A stretch of DNA of 48,487 nucleotides from Neptuniibacter marinus (GTDB lineage: Bacteria > Pseudomonadota > Gammaproteobacteria > Pseudomonadales > Balneatricaceae). Position numbers and translations under genes: made by a program. Location of the stretch: NCBI RefSeq assembly GCF_001597725.1, contig NZ_LUTR01000025.1, forward strand, positions 1-48,487. Reading direction: 5' to 3'. Below the pieces are notes generated by a model that was not told the DNA's origin, ran no database searches, and worked only from the letters and a program-made list of their open reading frames with translations. Numbering within the stretch: position 1 is the first letter of the stretch; every line of letters begins with the position of its first letter. Shown piece by piece: positions 39,663-48,295 of this stretch.

Positions 39663-39797
39663 ATGTTAAGTTTACAAGAGATGTTTGTTGATAAAGGTTG
39701 GGATACCAGTTACATCGCTTATGCCGGTGCCTTTATTACAGTTGTCGTGTTGGCGGGTATCTATCGTTATCTTCGTGATGACAATTCATCCGATTGA
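39663..39797 (+). CDS. 44-residue single-span membrane protein
   Basis: A short open frame upstream of ftsY: ATG at 39663, TGA at 39795. The protein reads MLSLQEMFVDKGWDTSYIAY, then AGAFITVVVLAGIYRYLRDD and NSSD. It has a clear hydrophobic core (residues ~18-34) flanked by positive RYLR and an acidic tail, consistent with an inner-membrane protein with its C-terminus in the cytoplasm. GGAT lies ten bases before the start. It is the only frame with this pattern in the 402-base gap between the M16-like gene and ftsY, and its end is 73 bases before ftsY. I do not recognise a family. Coding status is inferred from its composition and position. Confidence 0.6.
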   Translation: MLSLQEMFVDKGWDTSYIAYAGAFITVVVLAGIYRYLRDDNSSD

Positions 39798-39870
39798 TTT
39801 GCTATTGGCAATAATCGAATTTTTTAAGCTGAGGTTGGGGTTGTCTAACGCCTTAGCATGAGGACGTTAA

Positions 39871-41175
39871 ATGTTTAAAAAACTGAAATCCATGTTCGGA
39901 GGCTCTTCAGCTGAAGAAACCGTTGAACATAGTGAAGTAGAAAATAACTCAGTTGAGAAAGTTGAAGAGAGCCAGCAGCCGATCGCTGAGCTAAAAGAGA
40001 ATCAAGCAGAGCAGCCAGCGGTTGCAAAAGCTATAGATGAGCAAGATTCTGTTGCTACGGAAAAGGTTGAACCAGAAATAGAAACCGTTGAGCCGGAAAC
40101 CGTTCCTGAAACTATTGCCGCTGAAGTTTTTAAAGAGACGCCTACGCTCTCTGAGGAGCCGGCTGAAAGAGAAGAGATAGTTGATGCGATCATAGATGAA
40201 ATACCTGAACCTAAAGAAGCAGAGGTCGACCTGAAAAGCGAAGATCAGGTGGAGGAGAAAAAAGGCTTCTTTGCGCGAATCAAAAAGGGTTTAAGTAAAA
40301 CTAAAGCAAGCTTAACTGAGCAGCTAGGTAACATCTTTTTAGGCGCTAAGGAGATCGATGATGATCTACTTGAAGAGATTGAAACCCTACTGTTAATGGC
40401 CGATGTTGGGGTTGAAGCAACCTCCGATATTATTGGTCGTTTGACAGAAAAGGTTGCCCGTAAGCAGTTGGGCGATCCACAAGCATTGCAGGCGGCCTTA
40501 AAAGAGGAGTTATCAACTCTTTTACATCAATCAGAACAACCATTGCAGATTGATTGCAGTCAAAAGCCTTATGTTATTTTGATGGTAGGTGTTAACGGTG
40601 TCGGTAAAACGACGACCATCGGTAAGTTGGCTAAGAAGTTCCAGAGTGAAGGTAAGTCGGTCATGTTGGCTGCGGGTGATACTTTCCGTGCTGCTGCGGT
40701 AGAACAGCTACAGGTGTGGGGCGAACGTAATGAGGTTCCCGTCGTAGCTCAACATACAGGAGCTGATTCTGCCTCGGTTATCTATGACGCAGTACAATCG
40801 GCACAAGCGAAGAATATCGATATTTTGATCGCTGATACGGCAGGTCGTCTACAGAACAAAGATAACCTGATGCAAGAGCTTGAGAAGGTTGTGCGAGTAA
40901 CGCAAAAGCTATCGCCGGAAGCGCCCCATGAAGTTATGTTAGTACTTGATGCCGGTACAGGCCAAAACGCACTGAGCCAAGCTAAGATTTTTAAAGAGAG
41001 CGTCGGCGTCACAGGTATCTCACTGACCAAGCTAGATGGTACAGCTAAAGGTGGGGTAATCTTTGCTATAGCTAAGCAGATGGATCTGCCGATTCGCTTT
41101 ATCGGTGTTGGTGAGCAGATTGATGATTTGCGTCCCTTCAACTCCCAAGAGTTTGTTGACGCTTTGTTTGATTAA
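39871..41175 (+). CDS. ftsY: Signal recognition particle receptor FtsY
   Basis: A 434-residue SRP GTPase. The first ~125 residues are an acidic, Glu/Val/Pro-rich linker (A domain), ending at KKGFFARIKKGLSKTKASL, where the N domain starts. The G domain has GVNGVGKTTTIGKLA (~240-254), DTFRAAAVEQLQVW, DTAGRLQNKDNL and TKLDGTAKGG. It docks ribosome-nascent chain complexes at the inner membrane. It leads ftsY-ftsE-ftsX, followed by rpoH, the same order as in E. coli. Confidence 0.97.
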   Translation: MFKKLKSMFGGSSAEETVEHSEVENNSVEKVEESQQPIAELKENQAEQPAVAKAIDEQDSVATEKVEPEIETVEPETVPETIAAEVFKETPTLSEEPAEREEIVDAIIDEIPEPKEAEVDLKSEDQVEEKKGFFARIKKGLSKTKASLTEQLGNIFLGAKEIDDDLLEEIETLLLMADVGVEATSDIIGRLTEKVARKQLGDPQALQAALKEELSTLLHQSEQPLQIDCSQKPYVILMVGVNGVGKTTTIGKLAKKFQSEGKSVMLAAGDTFRAAAVEQLQVWGERNEVPVVAQHTGADSASVIYDAVQSAQAKNIDILIADTAGRLQNKDNLMQELEKVVRVTQKLSPEAPHEVMLVLDAGTGQNALSQAKIFKESVGVTGISLTKLDGTAKGGVIFAIAKQMDLPIRFIGVGEQIDDLRPFNSQEFVDALFD

Positions 41176-41223
41176 CCCTGTTTAGCTAACTTTTATACAC
41201 GTGATTGGGCATAACCGTAAGCG

Positions 41224-41880
41224 ATGATTAAGTTTGATAAGGTCTGCAAACGCTACCCTGAAGGGCATGATGCCCTTCGTGATGTTAGCTTTAGTCTCAA
41301 TCGAGGGGAGATGGCTTTTCTGACCGGACATTCGGGTGCAGGGAAAAGTACGTTACTGAAGTTAATTATGCTGATGGAGCGGGCTAGTCGAGGGCATGTT
41401 TCTGTCGCCGGCCAAGATCTGGCTCAATTTAGCCATGACGATATTCCCTATCATCGACGTCGTATAGGTGTTGTTTTTCAAAATCATCAACTTCTTTTTG
41501 ATCGGAGCGTATTTGAAAATATCGCTTTGCCGCTACATATTTCTGGGTATGAAGATGCTGATATTGGAAAGCGTGTAAGGGCTGCACTAGATAAAGTGGG
41601 CTTATTGCATAAAGAAAAGCTCAACCCTATTACTTTATCCACAGGTGAGCAGCAGCGTATAGGTATTGCCCGTGCGATTGTGCATAAACCTCAAGTTCTA
41701 TTAGCGGATGAGCCGACAGGTAACTTAGACCCTGCGTTGTCTGAAGAGATTATGCGTCTGTTTATGGAATTTAATCTCCACGGTACTACGGTTTTAATCG
41801 CAACCCATGATTTGGCTCTAGTATCACGTATGGCCTATCGGACGCTGACCCTTGATCAAGGGAGATTGATTAATGTCTAA
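41224..41880 (+). CDS. ftsE: Cell division ABC ATPase FtsE
   Basis: A 218-residue ABC ATPase. Walker A is TGHSGAGKSTLLKLI (~34-48), the signature motif is LSTGEQQRIGIARAI (slightly altered from LSGGQ), and Walker B is VLLADEPTGNLDP. With FtsX it controls periplasmic cell-wall hydrolase activation at the septum. Its stop lies inside ftsX (8-base overlap). The change Gly to Thr in LSTGEQ also occurs in other FtsE proteins. Confidence 0.97.
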   Translation: MIKFDKVCKRYPEGHDALRDVSFSLNRGEMAFLTGHSGAGKSTLLKLIMLMERASRGHVSVAGQDLAQFSHDDIPYHRRRIGVVFQNHQLLFDRSVFENIALPLHISGYEDADIGKRVRAALDKVGLLHKEKLNPITLSTGEQQRIGIARAIVHKPQVLLADEPTGNLDPALSEEIMRLFMEFNLHGTTVLIATHDLALVSRMAYRTLTLDQGRLINV

Positions 41881-42910
41881 CCGTGAGCCGATTAAACGAG
41901 GGGCGGAACGTCAGAGGCCACCAGAAAAACCCGCAGTTGACGGAACTGTTGCTCCTACACATAAAGGGGCAGCAAAGCACAAGGTTGATTTTGTCGCAGA
42001 GTTTAAAAGCTGGGTTCGTCATAACAAAAGTACGGCAAAGCAATCATTGCAGCGCTTGTGGTTAACTCCTCTGCCTAGTTTTATGACATTGGCGGTGCTT
42101 GCTATCGCTTTGGCGCTTCCTGGTTTAATGTTTGTTGGCCTAAAAAATATAAATCAGCTAAGTGGTGAATGGAAAGGCGATCCGCGCATATCTCTCTATT
42201 TACAAAAGACTCTGCCTGCAGAAGAAGCGGAACGCTTTAGTCAGAAAATGTTACTACGAACGGATTTAGCGGCGGTTGAGTTAGTCACTAAAGAACAAGG
42301 TCTGCATGAATTTCAGCGCATATCAGGCTTTTCGGATGTGCTGGAGTTCCTCGATAAAAATCCGTTGCCAGCGGTTGTTGTTGTACAGCCATTGGATAAC
42401 AAAAAGTCTGTCCTAGCCGCGCTTCAGCAAGAACTTATCGCACTTCCAGAGGTGGAGGACGCAGTACTTGATATGGTGTGGGTTGAACGTTTAGCTTCCT
42501 TTGTTCGTTTGGCAAATCGTTTAGTATTGGTCTTAGGCGCCTTATTAGCACTTTCCGTTTTGCTGGTGGTGGGTAATACAATTCGGTTGTCTATAGAAAG
42601 TCGTAAAGATGAAATTCAAGTGGCTAAATTAGTAGGCGCTACAGATGCTTGGGTTAAGCGGCCATTTATCTATACAGGCTTTTGGTTTGGGCTGATCGGC
42701 TCATTTATCGCTTGGATATTTGTGGAGATTAGCTTTCTTTTGATTAGTGCCCCAGTAGGGCAACTTATTGAGCTATATCAAACAGACTTTGAATTACAAC
42801 GCTTAGGCTTTATGGATAGTCTATCCTTGATTGGTGTTGGAGTTCTGCTTGGTTTGTTTGGGGCGCGATTAGCGGTTGGCCGTCATTTGAGAGAGATAGA
42901 ACCCCAGTAA
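41873..42910 (+). CDS. ftsX: Cell division permease FtsX
   Basis: A 345-residue protein with a ~65-residue cytoplasmic Lys/Arg/Pro-rich N-terminal tail, then four membrane spans (near 66-88, 212-236, 266-288 and 316-336) and a periplasmic loop between the first two (GEWKGDPRISLYLQKTLPAEE). The SRKDEIQVAKLVGATDAWVKRPF segment (~238-260) is the family signature. It forms the FtsEX complex. The start is inside ftsE, indicating coupling. Confidence 0.95.
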   Translation: MSNREPIKRGAERQRPPEKPAVDGTVAPTHKGAAKHKVDFVAEFKSWVRHNKSTAKQSLQRLWLTPLPSFMTLAVLAIALALPGLMFVGLKNINQLSGEWKGDPRISLYLQKTLPAEEAERFSQKMLLRTDLAAVELVTKEQGLHEFQRISGFSDVLEFLDKNPLPAVVVVQPLDNKKSVLAALQQELIALPEVEDAVLDMVWVERLASFVRLANRLVLVLGALLALSVLLVVGNTIRLSIESRKDEIQVAKLVGATDAWVKRPFIYTGFWFGLIGSFIAWIFVEISFLLISAPVGQLIELYQTDFELQRLGFMDSLSLIGVGVLLGLFGARLAVGRHLREIEPQ

Positions 42911-42934
42911 ATCGATTTCATCGAGCGGTAACAT

Positions 42935-42963
42935 TTGCGTTTTATCCTTTTCCTCGCTATATT
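42935..42963 (+). promoter_or_regulatory. Predicted rpoH promoter
   Basis: TTGCGT (42935-42940) and TATATT (42958-42963) are spaced by 17 bases, about 105 bases before the rpoH ATG. An inverted repeat CCGTTA/TAACGG (42971-42989) lies right at the predicted transcript start and could fold in the leader. Whether the leader forms a thermosensor, as in E. coli, cannot be decided by eye. Confidence 0.45.
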
Positions 42964-43069
42964 TTCCGGTCCGTTATACTTAGTAACGGAAATTAGATTG
43001 AACTTTTGTACTATAAATTGAGTCATATTTGCGAACTTTAGAAGATGCAAAAATGATGCGAGGTCATTA

Positions 43070-43924
43070 ATGAGCACTAGCTTACAAGTTATTGATACAC
43101 TTTCTCCGGGACGTAATCTGGATGCATATATGCAGTCTGTGACTGCTATACCAGTATTAAGCGCCGAAGAGGAGCGTTCTTTGGGTGAGCGTTTGCATTT
43201 TGATGGTGACGTAGAAGCGGCCCGCCGTTTAGTTATGTCTCACCTACGCTTTGTTGTTCACGTTGCTAAAACCTATTCTGGTTATGGTTTACCTTTAGGG
43301 GATCTAATTCAGGAAGGTAATGTCGGATTGATGAAAGCCGTTAAGCGCTTTGATCCTACCATGGGCGTGCGTTTGGTCTCTTTTGCTGTGCATTGGGTTA
43401 AAGCCGAAATGCATGAGTTTATCCTGCGTAACTGGCGCATTGTTAAAGTAGCGACCACTAAAGCTCAGCGTAAGTTATTCTTTAACCTTCGTTCAAAGAA
43501 AAAAGGCTTAGGCTGGATGACTACGGATGAAGTTAATTCTATCGCAGAAGATTTAGGTGTAGATGCTAAGGTTGTACGTCAAATGGAAGGTCGCATGGCA
43601 TCCGTTGATACGGCATTTGATGCGCCTGAAGGCGCTGATGATGAACAGGCTGCTTGGGCGCCTGCGCACTTCCTTGAAGATAAAAGTGCAGATCCATCGC
43701 AGCAAGTAGAAGATAGCAACTGGGAGCAGGACTCTCAGCGACGTTTGATGAGCGCCATGTCTGATTTGGATGAGCGCAGTAAAGATATTCTAGCGCGTCG
43801 TTGGTTGTCTGATGATAAGGCGACTTTGCATGAGTTAGCTGCGGAATATGAGGTTTCAGCCGAACGTATCCGCCAGTTAGAAAAGAATGCGATGAAGAAG
43901 ATCCGCATCTCTATGGAAGCGTAG
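43070..43924 (+). CDS. rpoH: Heat-shock sigma factor RpoH (sigma-32)
   Basis: A 284-residue sigma factor. Region 2 reads [40 protein letters not shown] and [20 protein letters not shown] with [16 protein letters not shown]; region 4 has [20 protein letters not shown]. The RpoH box (QRKLFFNLR) that distinguishes it from RpoD is intact. It directs RNA polymerase to chaperone and protease promoters. Followed by a strong terminator. Confidence 0.97.
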   Translation: MSTSLQVIDTLSPGRNLDAYMQSVTAIPVLSAEEERSLGERLHFDGDVEAARRLVMSHLRFVVHVAKTYSGYGLPLGDLIQEGNVGLMKAVKRFDPTMGVRLVSFAVHWVKAEMHEFILRNWRIVKVATTKAQRKLFFNLRSKKKGLGWMTTDEVNSIAEDLGVDAKVVRQMEGRMASVDTAFDAPEGADDEQAAWAPAHFLEDKSADPSQQVEDSNWEQDSQRRLMSAMSDLDERSKDILARRWLSDDKATLHELAAEYEVSAERIRQLEKNAMKKIRISMEA

Positions 43925-43939
43925 CCAGGACTATTTTAG

Positions 43940-43966
43940 AAAAAGCCGCGCAAAGCGGCTTTTTTG
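43940..43966 (+). terminator. Terminator after rpoH
   Basis: AAAAAGCCGC (from 43940) and GCGGCTTTTTT pair around a GCAAA loop, with a T-run at the end. It is 15 bases after the rpoH stop. Confidence 0.92.
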
Positions 43967-44052
43967 TGCCTGCAATCTAAGTGTTTGGTGCAGATCTCCT
44001 AGCTACATGGATGAACTATTTCGGTATAATCTTTAATATATCTGGGTTCCTA

Positions 44053-44433
44053 ATGTCAAAAAAACTTATATTAATGATCTCGGCAATGAGCGGTTTCTTT
44101 GCCGTTGCCTGCGGAGCGTTCGGTGCGCATGGCTTAAAAGATCTGCTTGAGCCAAGCTTATATGCAGTCTATCAAACCGGTGTGGAATATCAGTTTTATC
44201 ACACTTTTGCACTGCTATTTATTGCGTCAGCTCCGGCGAACTTATCCAGTAAGTATTTAGGATGGGCGGGTATCGCATTTACATTAGGGATCCTACTTTT
44301 TTCCGGCAGTCTTTATCTGTTAGCGTTGACGGGCATTAAGGTGCTTGGGGCGATAACCCCATTAGGTGGCGTGGCTTTCTTATGTGGGTGGGCGCTCGTC
44401 GGCTATACAGCAATTATTTCGAACAGGAGATAA
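44053..44433 (+). CDS. DUF423 family small membrane protein
   Basis: A 126-residue protein with four hydrophobic segments. GAFGAHGLKDLLEP (~20-33), YQTGVEYQFYHTFALLF (~40-56) and LFSGSLYLLALTGIKVLGAITPLGG are the typical DUF423 pattern. The ATG at 44053 is chosen; a GTG at 43981 would put a poor extra tail before the first membrane segment. It is followed after 4 bases by thiS, and may be co-transcribed. Function is unknown. Confidence 0.85.
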   Translation: MSKKLILMISAMSGFFAVACGAFGAHGLKDLLEPSLYAVYQTGVEYQFYHTFALLFIASAPANLSSKYLGWAGIAFTLGILLFSGSLYLLALTGIKVLGAITPLGGVAFLCGWALVGYTAIISNRR

Positions 44434-44437
44434 ATCA

Positions 44438-44638
44438 ATGCAGATTCAGGTAAATGGTGAGATGCTGCAAGTGCAGGATGAGATCACCCTTACTGGCCTG
44501 ATTTCACAGCTTGAGCTTGGTGATAAACGCATTGCTATTGAGCTTAATTTAGAAATCATTCCCCGTAGTGAACATGCAGAAACAGTATTGAAAGAAGCGG
44601 ATCGCGTTGAAATTGTCCATGCGATTGGTGGAGGTTGA
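44438..44638 (+). CDS. thiS: Sulfur carrier protein ThiS
   Basis: A 66-residue ubiquitin-like protein beginning MQIQVNGEMLQVQDEITLTG and ending in the Gly-Gly tail (AIGGG). The C-terminal Gly is thiocarboxylated and hands sulfur to ThiG for thiazole. AGGAGA precedes the ATG, which decides the start over a longer upstream frame reading into the DUF423 gene. ThiG follows after 61 bases. ThiF and ThiH or ThiO are not here. Confidence 0.95.
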   Translation: MQIQVNGEMLQVQDEITLTGLISQLELGDKRIAIELNLEIIPRSEHAETVLKEADRVEIVHAIGGG

Positions 44639-44699
44639 GGTCGATCGTTTTAAGCCTAAAATCGACTCATAATTACTACAACTTTTTTGGATATAGATC

Positions 44700-45491
44700 A
44701 TGTCTCATCAGAATGACCCATTGATTATCGCAGGGCAGAGTTACAACTCACGTTTGTTAATTGGTACTGGTAAATACAAAGATTTAGAAGAAACCCGTGT
44801 CGCTATTGAGGCCAGTGGTGCCGAGATTGTGACTGTAGCTGTTAGACGTACAAATATCGGACAAAATCCAGATGAGCCAAATCTACTGGATATTATCACG
44901 CCGGATAAATACACAATTTTGCCTAACACCGCGGGCTGCTTTAACGCCGAAGACGCAGTGCGTACCTGTAAATTAGCGCGTGAGTTAATGAATGGCCACG
45001 ATCTAGTAAAACTTGAAGTTTTAGGTGACCAGAAAACGCTTTACCCAAATGTGGTTGATACCATTAAGGCAGCAGATAAGCTGGTCCAAGATGGTTTTAA
45101 AGTGATGGTTTATACCAGCGATGATCCCATCGTAGCACAAGAACTTGAGAGCCTTGGCTGTGTAGCTATCATGCCATTGGGTTCTATGATTGGTTCGGGC
45201 TTAGGAATTTTGAATCCGCATAACATCAACGTCATTATGGAAGACGCGAAAGTGCCTGTATTAGTGGATGCTGGTGTAGGTACAGCTTCTGAAGCGGCTG
45301 TGGCAATGGAGATGGGTTGTGATGCGGTGTTGATGAACTCGGCTATTGCCGGTGCCCGTAATCCTGTTTTAATGGCGTCAGCTATGCGTAAAGCCATTGA
45401 AGCGGGCCGTGAAGCATTTCTTGCGGGTCGTATGCCACGTAAACGCTATGCCAGTGCATCTTCACCAATGGATGGCACTATTATTGGCTAG
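44700..45491 (+). CDS. thiG: Thiazole synthase
   Basis: A 263-residue TIM-barrel enzyme. Key blocks are [49 protein letters not shown] with the Schiff-base lysine, and [20 protein letters not shown] (phosphate site). It builds the thiazole ring of thiamine from deoxyxylulose phosphate, dehydroglycine and ThiS thiocarboxylate. Full length. A terminator follows. Confidence 0.97.
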   Translation: MSHQNDPLIIAGQSYNSRLLIGTGKYKDLEETRVAIEASGAEIVTVAVRRTNIGQNPDEPNLLDIITPDKYTILPNTAGCFNAEDAVRTCKLARELMNGHDLVKLEVLGDQKTLYPNVVDTIKAADKLVQDGFKVMVYTSDDPIVAQELESLGCVAIMPLGSMIGSGLGILNPHNINVIMEDAKVPVLVDAGVGTASEAAVAMEMGCDAVLMNSAIAGARNPVLMASAMRKAIEAGREAFLAGRMPRKRYASASSPMDGTIIG

Positions 45492-45548
45492 GCTGCTGTC
45501 ATTACCGCAGTGACTACAGCAGTTACGCTCAATTACGGAATATTTTTT

Positions 45549-45570
45549 AGCCTGATCGAAAGATCAGGCT
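45549..45570 (+). terminator. Hairpin after thiG
   Basis: AGCCTGATC (45549-45557), a GAAA tetraloop and GATCAGGCT (45562-45570) form a perfect 9-bp stem followed by TTTGCTTTTT. It ends 15-20 bases before the trmB start, so it is a terminator very close to the next ribosome site. Confidence 0.88.
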
Positions 45571-45590
45571 TTGCTTTTTAGGTCAGGTTG

Positions 45591-46322
45591 ATGTCAGAAG
45601 AGAATAAGGTCGAACAACAGCAGGATGGAAATCCCGCTGAAGAAAAGCATATGCGTACGGTTAAAAGCTTTGTACTACGCGCGGGTCGGATGACCGAAGG
45701 GCAGCAGAAGGCGATGGATGATGTCTGGCCAATCATGGGGCTAGAGCTGAAAAATGGCCTACTGGACTTTAACCAAGTGTTTGGTCGCGAAGCGCCTGTA
45801 GTTCTTGAGATCGGTTTTGGTATGGGCGACTCATTGGTTGAAATGGCCAAAGATCAGCCTGAAAAAAATTACATAGGTGTTGAAGTTCACCGCCCAGGTG
45901 TTGGCCGTTTACTCAGTAATGCGGAAAAGGAAGGCCTAACCAATATCCGTGTCTTCTGTGAGGATGCCATTGAAGTCCTAGCCCAATGTATCCCAGATAA
46001 TAGCCTAGACTGCATACAACTGTTCTTTGCTGACCCCTGGCATAAAAAGCGTCATCATAAGCGCCGTATCGTACAACCTGAATTTGCACAAACCCTACGC
46101 CAGAAGCTAAAAGTAGGCGGAGTCTTCCATATGGCGACCGATTGGGAAAATTATGCGGAGCATATGATGGAGGTGATGAGCGCCGCTGACGGCTATGCTA
46201 ATGCCGCTGGCGAGGGCCAGTACTCGCCTCAACCAGAGTGGCGTCCGGTGACCAAATTCCAGAAGCGCGGAGAGCGTTTAGGCCATGGAGTTTGGGACCT
46301 AATGTTTGAGAAAACCAGCTAA
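45591..46322 (+). CDS. trmB: tRNA (guanine-N7)-methyltransferase
   Basis: A 243-residue SAM enzyme. [15 protein letters not shown] (SAM loop), [13 protein letters not shown], and [21 protein letters not shown] (tRNA binding and catalysis) are diagnostic for TrmB. It forms m7G46 in tRNAs. The start is the ATG at 45591; an in-frame TTG three bases earlier is less likely. A variable Gln/Glu-rich N-terminal tail of ~25 residues precedes the core. A terminator follows. Confidence 0.97.
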   Translation: MSEENKVEQQQDGNPAEEKHMRTVKSFVLRAGRMTEGQQKAMDDVWPIMGLELKNGLLDFNQVFGREAPVVLEIGFGMGDSLVEMAKDQPEKNYIGVEVHRPGVGRLLSNAEKEGLTNIRVFCEDAIEVLAQCIPDNSLDCIQLFFADPWHKKRHHKRRIVQPEFAQTLRQKLKVGGVFHMATDWENYAEHMMEVMSAADGYANAAGEGQYSPQPEWRPVTKFQKRGERLGHGVWDLMFEKTS

Positions 46323-46351
46323 GTTATTCTTGCTTTATGACAGACCAAAAT

Positions 46352-46387
46352 AAAAAGGCTGATGCAGTGCATCAGCCTTTTTTTATT
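46352..46387 (+). terminator. Terminator after trmB
   Basis: AAAAAGGCTGATGCA (46352-46366) and TGCATCAGCCTTTTT (46368-46382) are fully complementary; in RNA the loop would be GCAGTGC. The T-run continues to about 46384. It is 30 bases after the trmB stop. Confidence 0.92.
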
Positions 46388-46714
46388 GCCGAATAGGTCT
46401 GGATTGTCTCTTAGCGTTATCTTTAAAGCCATAGGCTATGTACTTGTTTTGCGATCCAGACTGCGTTACAAAGATAAGCAGATCAGACAGGTGGATGTCT
46501 GGCATAGGGAAATATACAGAGCCTTTATTATTGAGGTGTATATCAACTTCTAATACCTATGCTTATTTTGTCACGGAAGATAGGGATTCAACTCTTAGTT
46601 TTTCCTTCCTTTTTTAATCGCCACCCGTTTTTGCTTACACTGGGGAGATACGGTCCTCTTATGTGCAAATGTTAAAGCGCAACCTGCTCGACCCCTGGTT
46701 GTTTTGAGTGTAAA
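46385..46714. other. Intergenic stretch with crossing inverted repeats
   Basis: No gene is seen. GTCTGGAT (46397-46404) pairs with ATCCAGAC (46454-46461), and TTATCTTT (46417-46424) pairs with AAAGATAA (46470-46477); the two pairs cross, as in a pseudoknot. A third hairpin AGACA/TGTCT follows at about 46488-46503. The region may be a relic of a mobile element or an unrecognised RNA. Confidence 0.35.
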
Positions 46715-46716
46715 AT
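46688..46716 (+). promoter_or_regulatory. Predicted promoter of the toxin-antitoxin operon
   Basis: TCGACC (46688-46693) and TAAAAT (46711-46716) are 17 bases apart. The palindromic operator overlaps the last base pairs of the -10 box and the predicted start near 46723. This is typical autoregulation by an antitoxin-toxin complex. Confidence 0.55.
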
Positions 46717-46733
46717 TCACCCTAAGGGTGAAT
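46715..46733. promoter_or_regulatory. 19-base perfect palindrome, probable TA operator
   Basis: ATTCACCCT (46715-46723) and AGGGTGAAT (46725-46733) are perfect inverted 9-mers around one base. Position at the predicted transcription start of the toxin gene supports a role as binding site for the HigA-type HTH of the downstream protein. Confidence 0.75.
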
Positions 46734-46767
46734 GCCATTGGGAGGGTTGCCCAAAAGGTATCCTATT

Positions 46768-47070
46768 TTGGAAATAGATTTTAGAACAAATAAACTTGAA
46801 AAATGCTTCAGAAATAGTGGCCAAGCGAATAAAGAGTTCGGTGTCCAGGTTGGCCGTAAGTACATTCAACGTATTAACTTGATTAAAGCGGCTAAAGACC
46901 TAAATGCAGTGATGAAACTGCCTGGTTTGCGTTGTCATCCTTTAAAAGGTGACCGGAAAGGTCAATACGCAGTAAACCTTACAGGTTTTTATCGGCTAAT
47001 ATTTACGGTAGAAGGCGATAAGCTAAATATCGCAATGATTGAAGATGTGAGTAAACATTATGATGACTGA
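46768..47070 (+). CDS. higB: HigB/RelE-type toxin
   Basis: About 100 residues. From a TTG at 46768 the protein reads MEIDFRTNKLEKCFRNSGQA, then NKEFGVQVGRKYIQRINLIK, LPGLRCHPLKGDRKGQYAVN and YRLIFTV. This is the RelE/ParE fold of HigB mRNA interferases (plasmid killer family). An ATG at 46732 would add 12 residues, but it sits inside the operator palindrome at the predicted transcript start, whereas AAAAGG precedes the TTG. The toxin probably cleaves mRNA on the ribosome. It is the first gene of the pair, with an 11-base overlap with the antitoxin, the usual HigBA order. Confidence 0.85.
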   Translation: MEIDFRTNKLEKCFRNSGQANKEFGVQVGRKYIQRINLIKAAKDLNAVMKLPGLRCHPLKGDRKGQYAVNLTGFYRLIFTVEGDKLNIAMIEDVSKHYDD

Positions 47071-48145
47071 TCAAAGTTATATGTCTGATTTAGCCATTCC
47101 TCCAGGTGAATACTTGGAGGAGGTACTTGATGATCTAGAGCTTAGTCAGGCTGAGCTAGCTCGTAGAATGGGAAGACCTCCACAGGCTATTAATGAGATT
47201 ATTAAGGGTGAAAAAGCAATTACGCCTGAGACAGCTATTCAACTAGAGCAAGTTGTAGATGTGCCTGCTGAATTTTGGAATAATTTAGAATCTGGATATC
47301 GTTTAGTTCTCGCAAAAGAACAAGAAATGCTTAAAGCTCAACAAGAAATCGAGGTTGTTTCTAAATTCCCATATCTTGAAATGAGCAAGCTTGGCTTGGT
47401 AAAGAAAACTCGTAATGCTATTGAAAAGGTAAAAGAACTCCAAAAATTTTTTGGGGTATCTTCTTTATTTAATATTGAAAATGTCAAAGAGTATTCTCCC
47501 GCCTTTAGGTTATGGGAGAACGAAACAATTAGTAGAGAGGCAATTGCGGCTTGGTTGAGAACAGGGCACTTATTGGCGTCTTGGCAAGATGTTGCTGATT
47601 TTGATAGGAACACTCTCAAAAATAACATAGCAAATATAAGAGCTTTAAGTTTAGAGTCAGACCCTAAGAAAATGCTGAGTTCTTTGAAATCTCTATTGGC
47701 TGTTTGTGGTGTCGCATTGGTTGTTATTCCGCATTATCCCCGAACTTACGTTACTGGTGCTACGTTTTGGTATGGAAAGAATAAGCCGGTGGTAATGATG
47801 TCTATGCGGGGAAGTTGGAGTGATATATTTTGGTTTAGTTTAATGCACGAGCTGGGTCATATATTACTTCATAATAAGAGAATTACTTTTATTGAAGGGG
47901 GTAATAATAGCAGTCAAGATTACAAGGTTCAGGAAGAGGATGCTGACTATTTCGCTCAAGAAATATTAATTCCGAAACTTTCTTATGATGAATTTGTATC
48001 TAAGTTTGATTTTGGTCCGGCTTCCATAGCTATATTTGCTGAGTCTATAGGTATACATCCGGGTATAGTCACAGGCAGGCTTCAGCACGATAAATACCTA
48101 AGCCATTTACAACATCATCATAGAACTAGGTATAAGTGGAAATAA
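47060..48145 (+). CDS. higA: HigA antitoxin fused to ImmA/IrrE metallopeptidase
   Basis: A 361-residue protein. Residues ~10-85 are a HigA-type helix-turn-helix (IPPGEYLEEVLDDLELSQAE; LARRMGRPPQAINEIIKGEK). After a helical middle (~90-210) comes a peptidase domain with HELGH at 263-267 (FSLMHELGHILLHN) and EEDADYFAQEILIP (~292-305), the three zinc ligands of COG2856 ImmA/IrrE. ImmA cleaves phage repressors and IrrE/DdrO-type enzymes cut HTH repressors, so the fusion could cut itself or a related regulator. Two adjacent ATGs (47060 and 47063) could start it. Low GC and accessory setting suggest acquisition. Confidence 0.88.
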   Translation: MMTDQSYMSDLAIPPGEYLEEVLDDLELSQAELARRMGRPPQAINEIIKGEKAITPETAIQLEQVVDVPAEFWNNLESGYRLVLAKEQEMLKAQQEIEVVSKFPYLEMSKLGLVKKTRNAIEKVKELQKFFGVSSLFNIENVKEYSPAFRLWENETISREAIAAWLRTGHLLASWQDVADFDRNTLKNNIANIRALSLESDPKKMLSSLKSLLAVCGVALVVIPHYPRTYVTGATFWYGKNKPVVMMSMRGSWSDIFWFSLMHELGHILLHNKRITFIEGGNNSSQDYKVQEEDADYFAQEILIPKLSYDEFVSKFDFGPASIAIFAESIGIHPGIVTGRLQHDKYLSHLQHHHRTRYKWK

Positions 48146-48295
48146 CACTTTAACATGGTATTGAAGAGAGGCTTGTAACGTTGGGAGTTTTTTAGGGGTG
48201 TTTTTGGCGATTAGAACACAACAGGGGCAGGTCTCGCTTTTTCCACCTCTTTAAGAAAATATCACGCCGATCAATCGTTTGCTAGGTACAGAGCT

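Noticed and set aside
46362-46553. 63-codon frame after trmB
   Set aside because: It begins inside the trmB terminator and includes the crossing repeats; no ribosome site and no recognisable protein.
46660-46680. attC-like site before the toxin gene
   Set aside because: GTTAAAG and GCGCAAC look like integron core sites but fail the GTTRRRY and RYYYAAC consensus, and no integrase or cassette array is seen.
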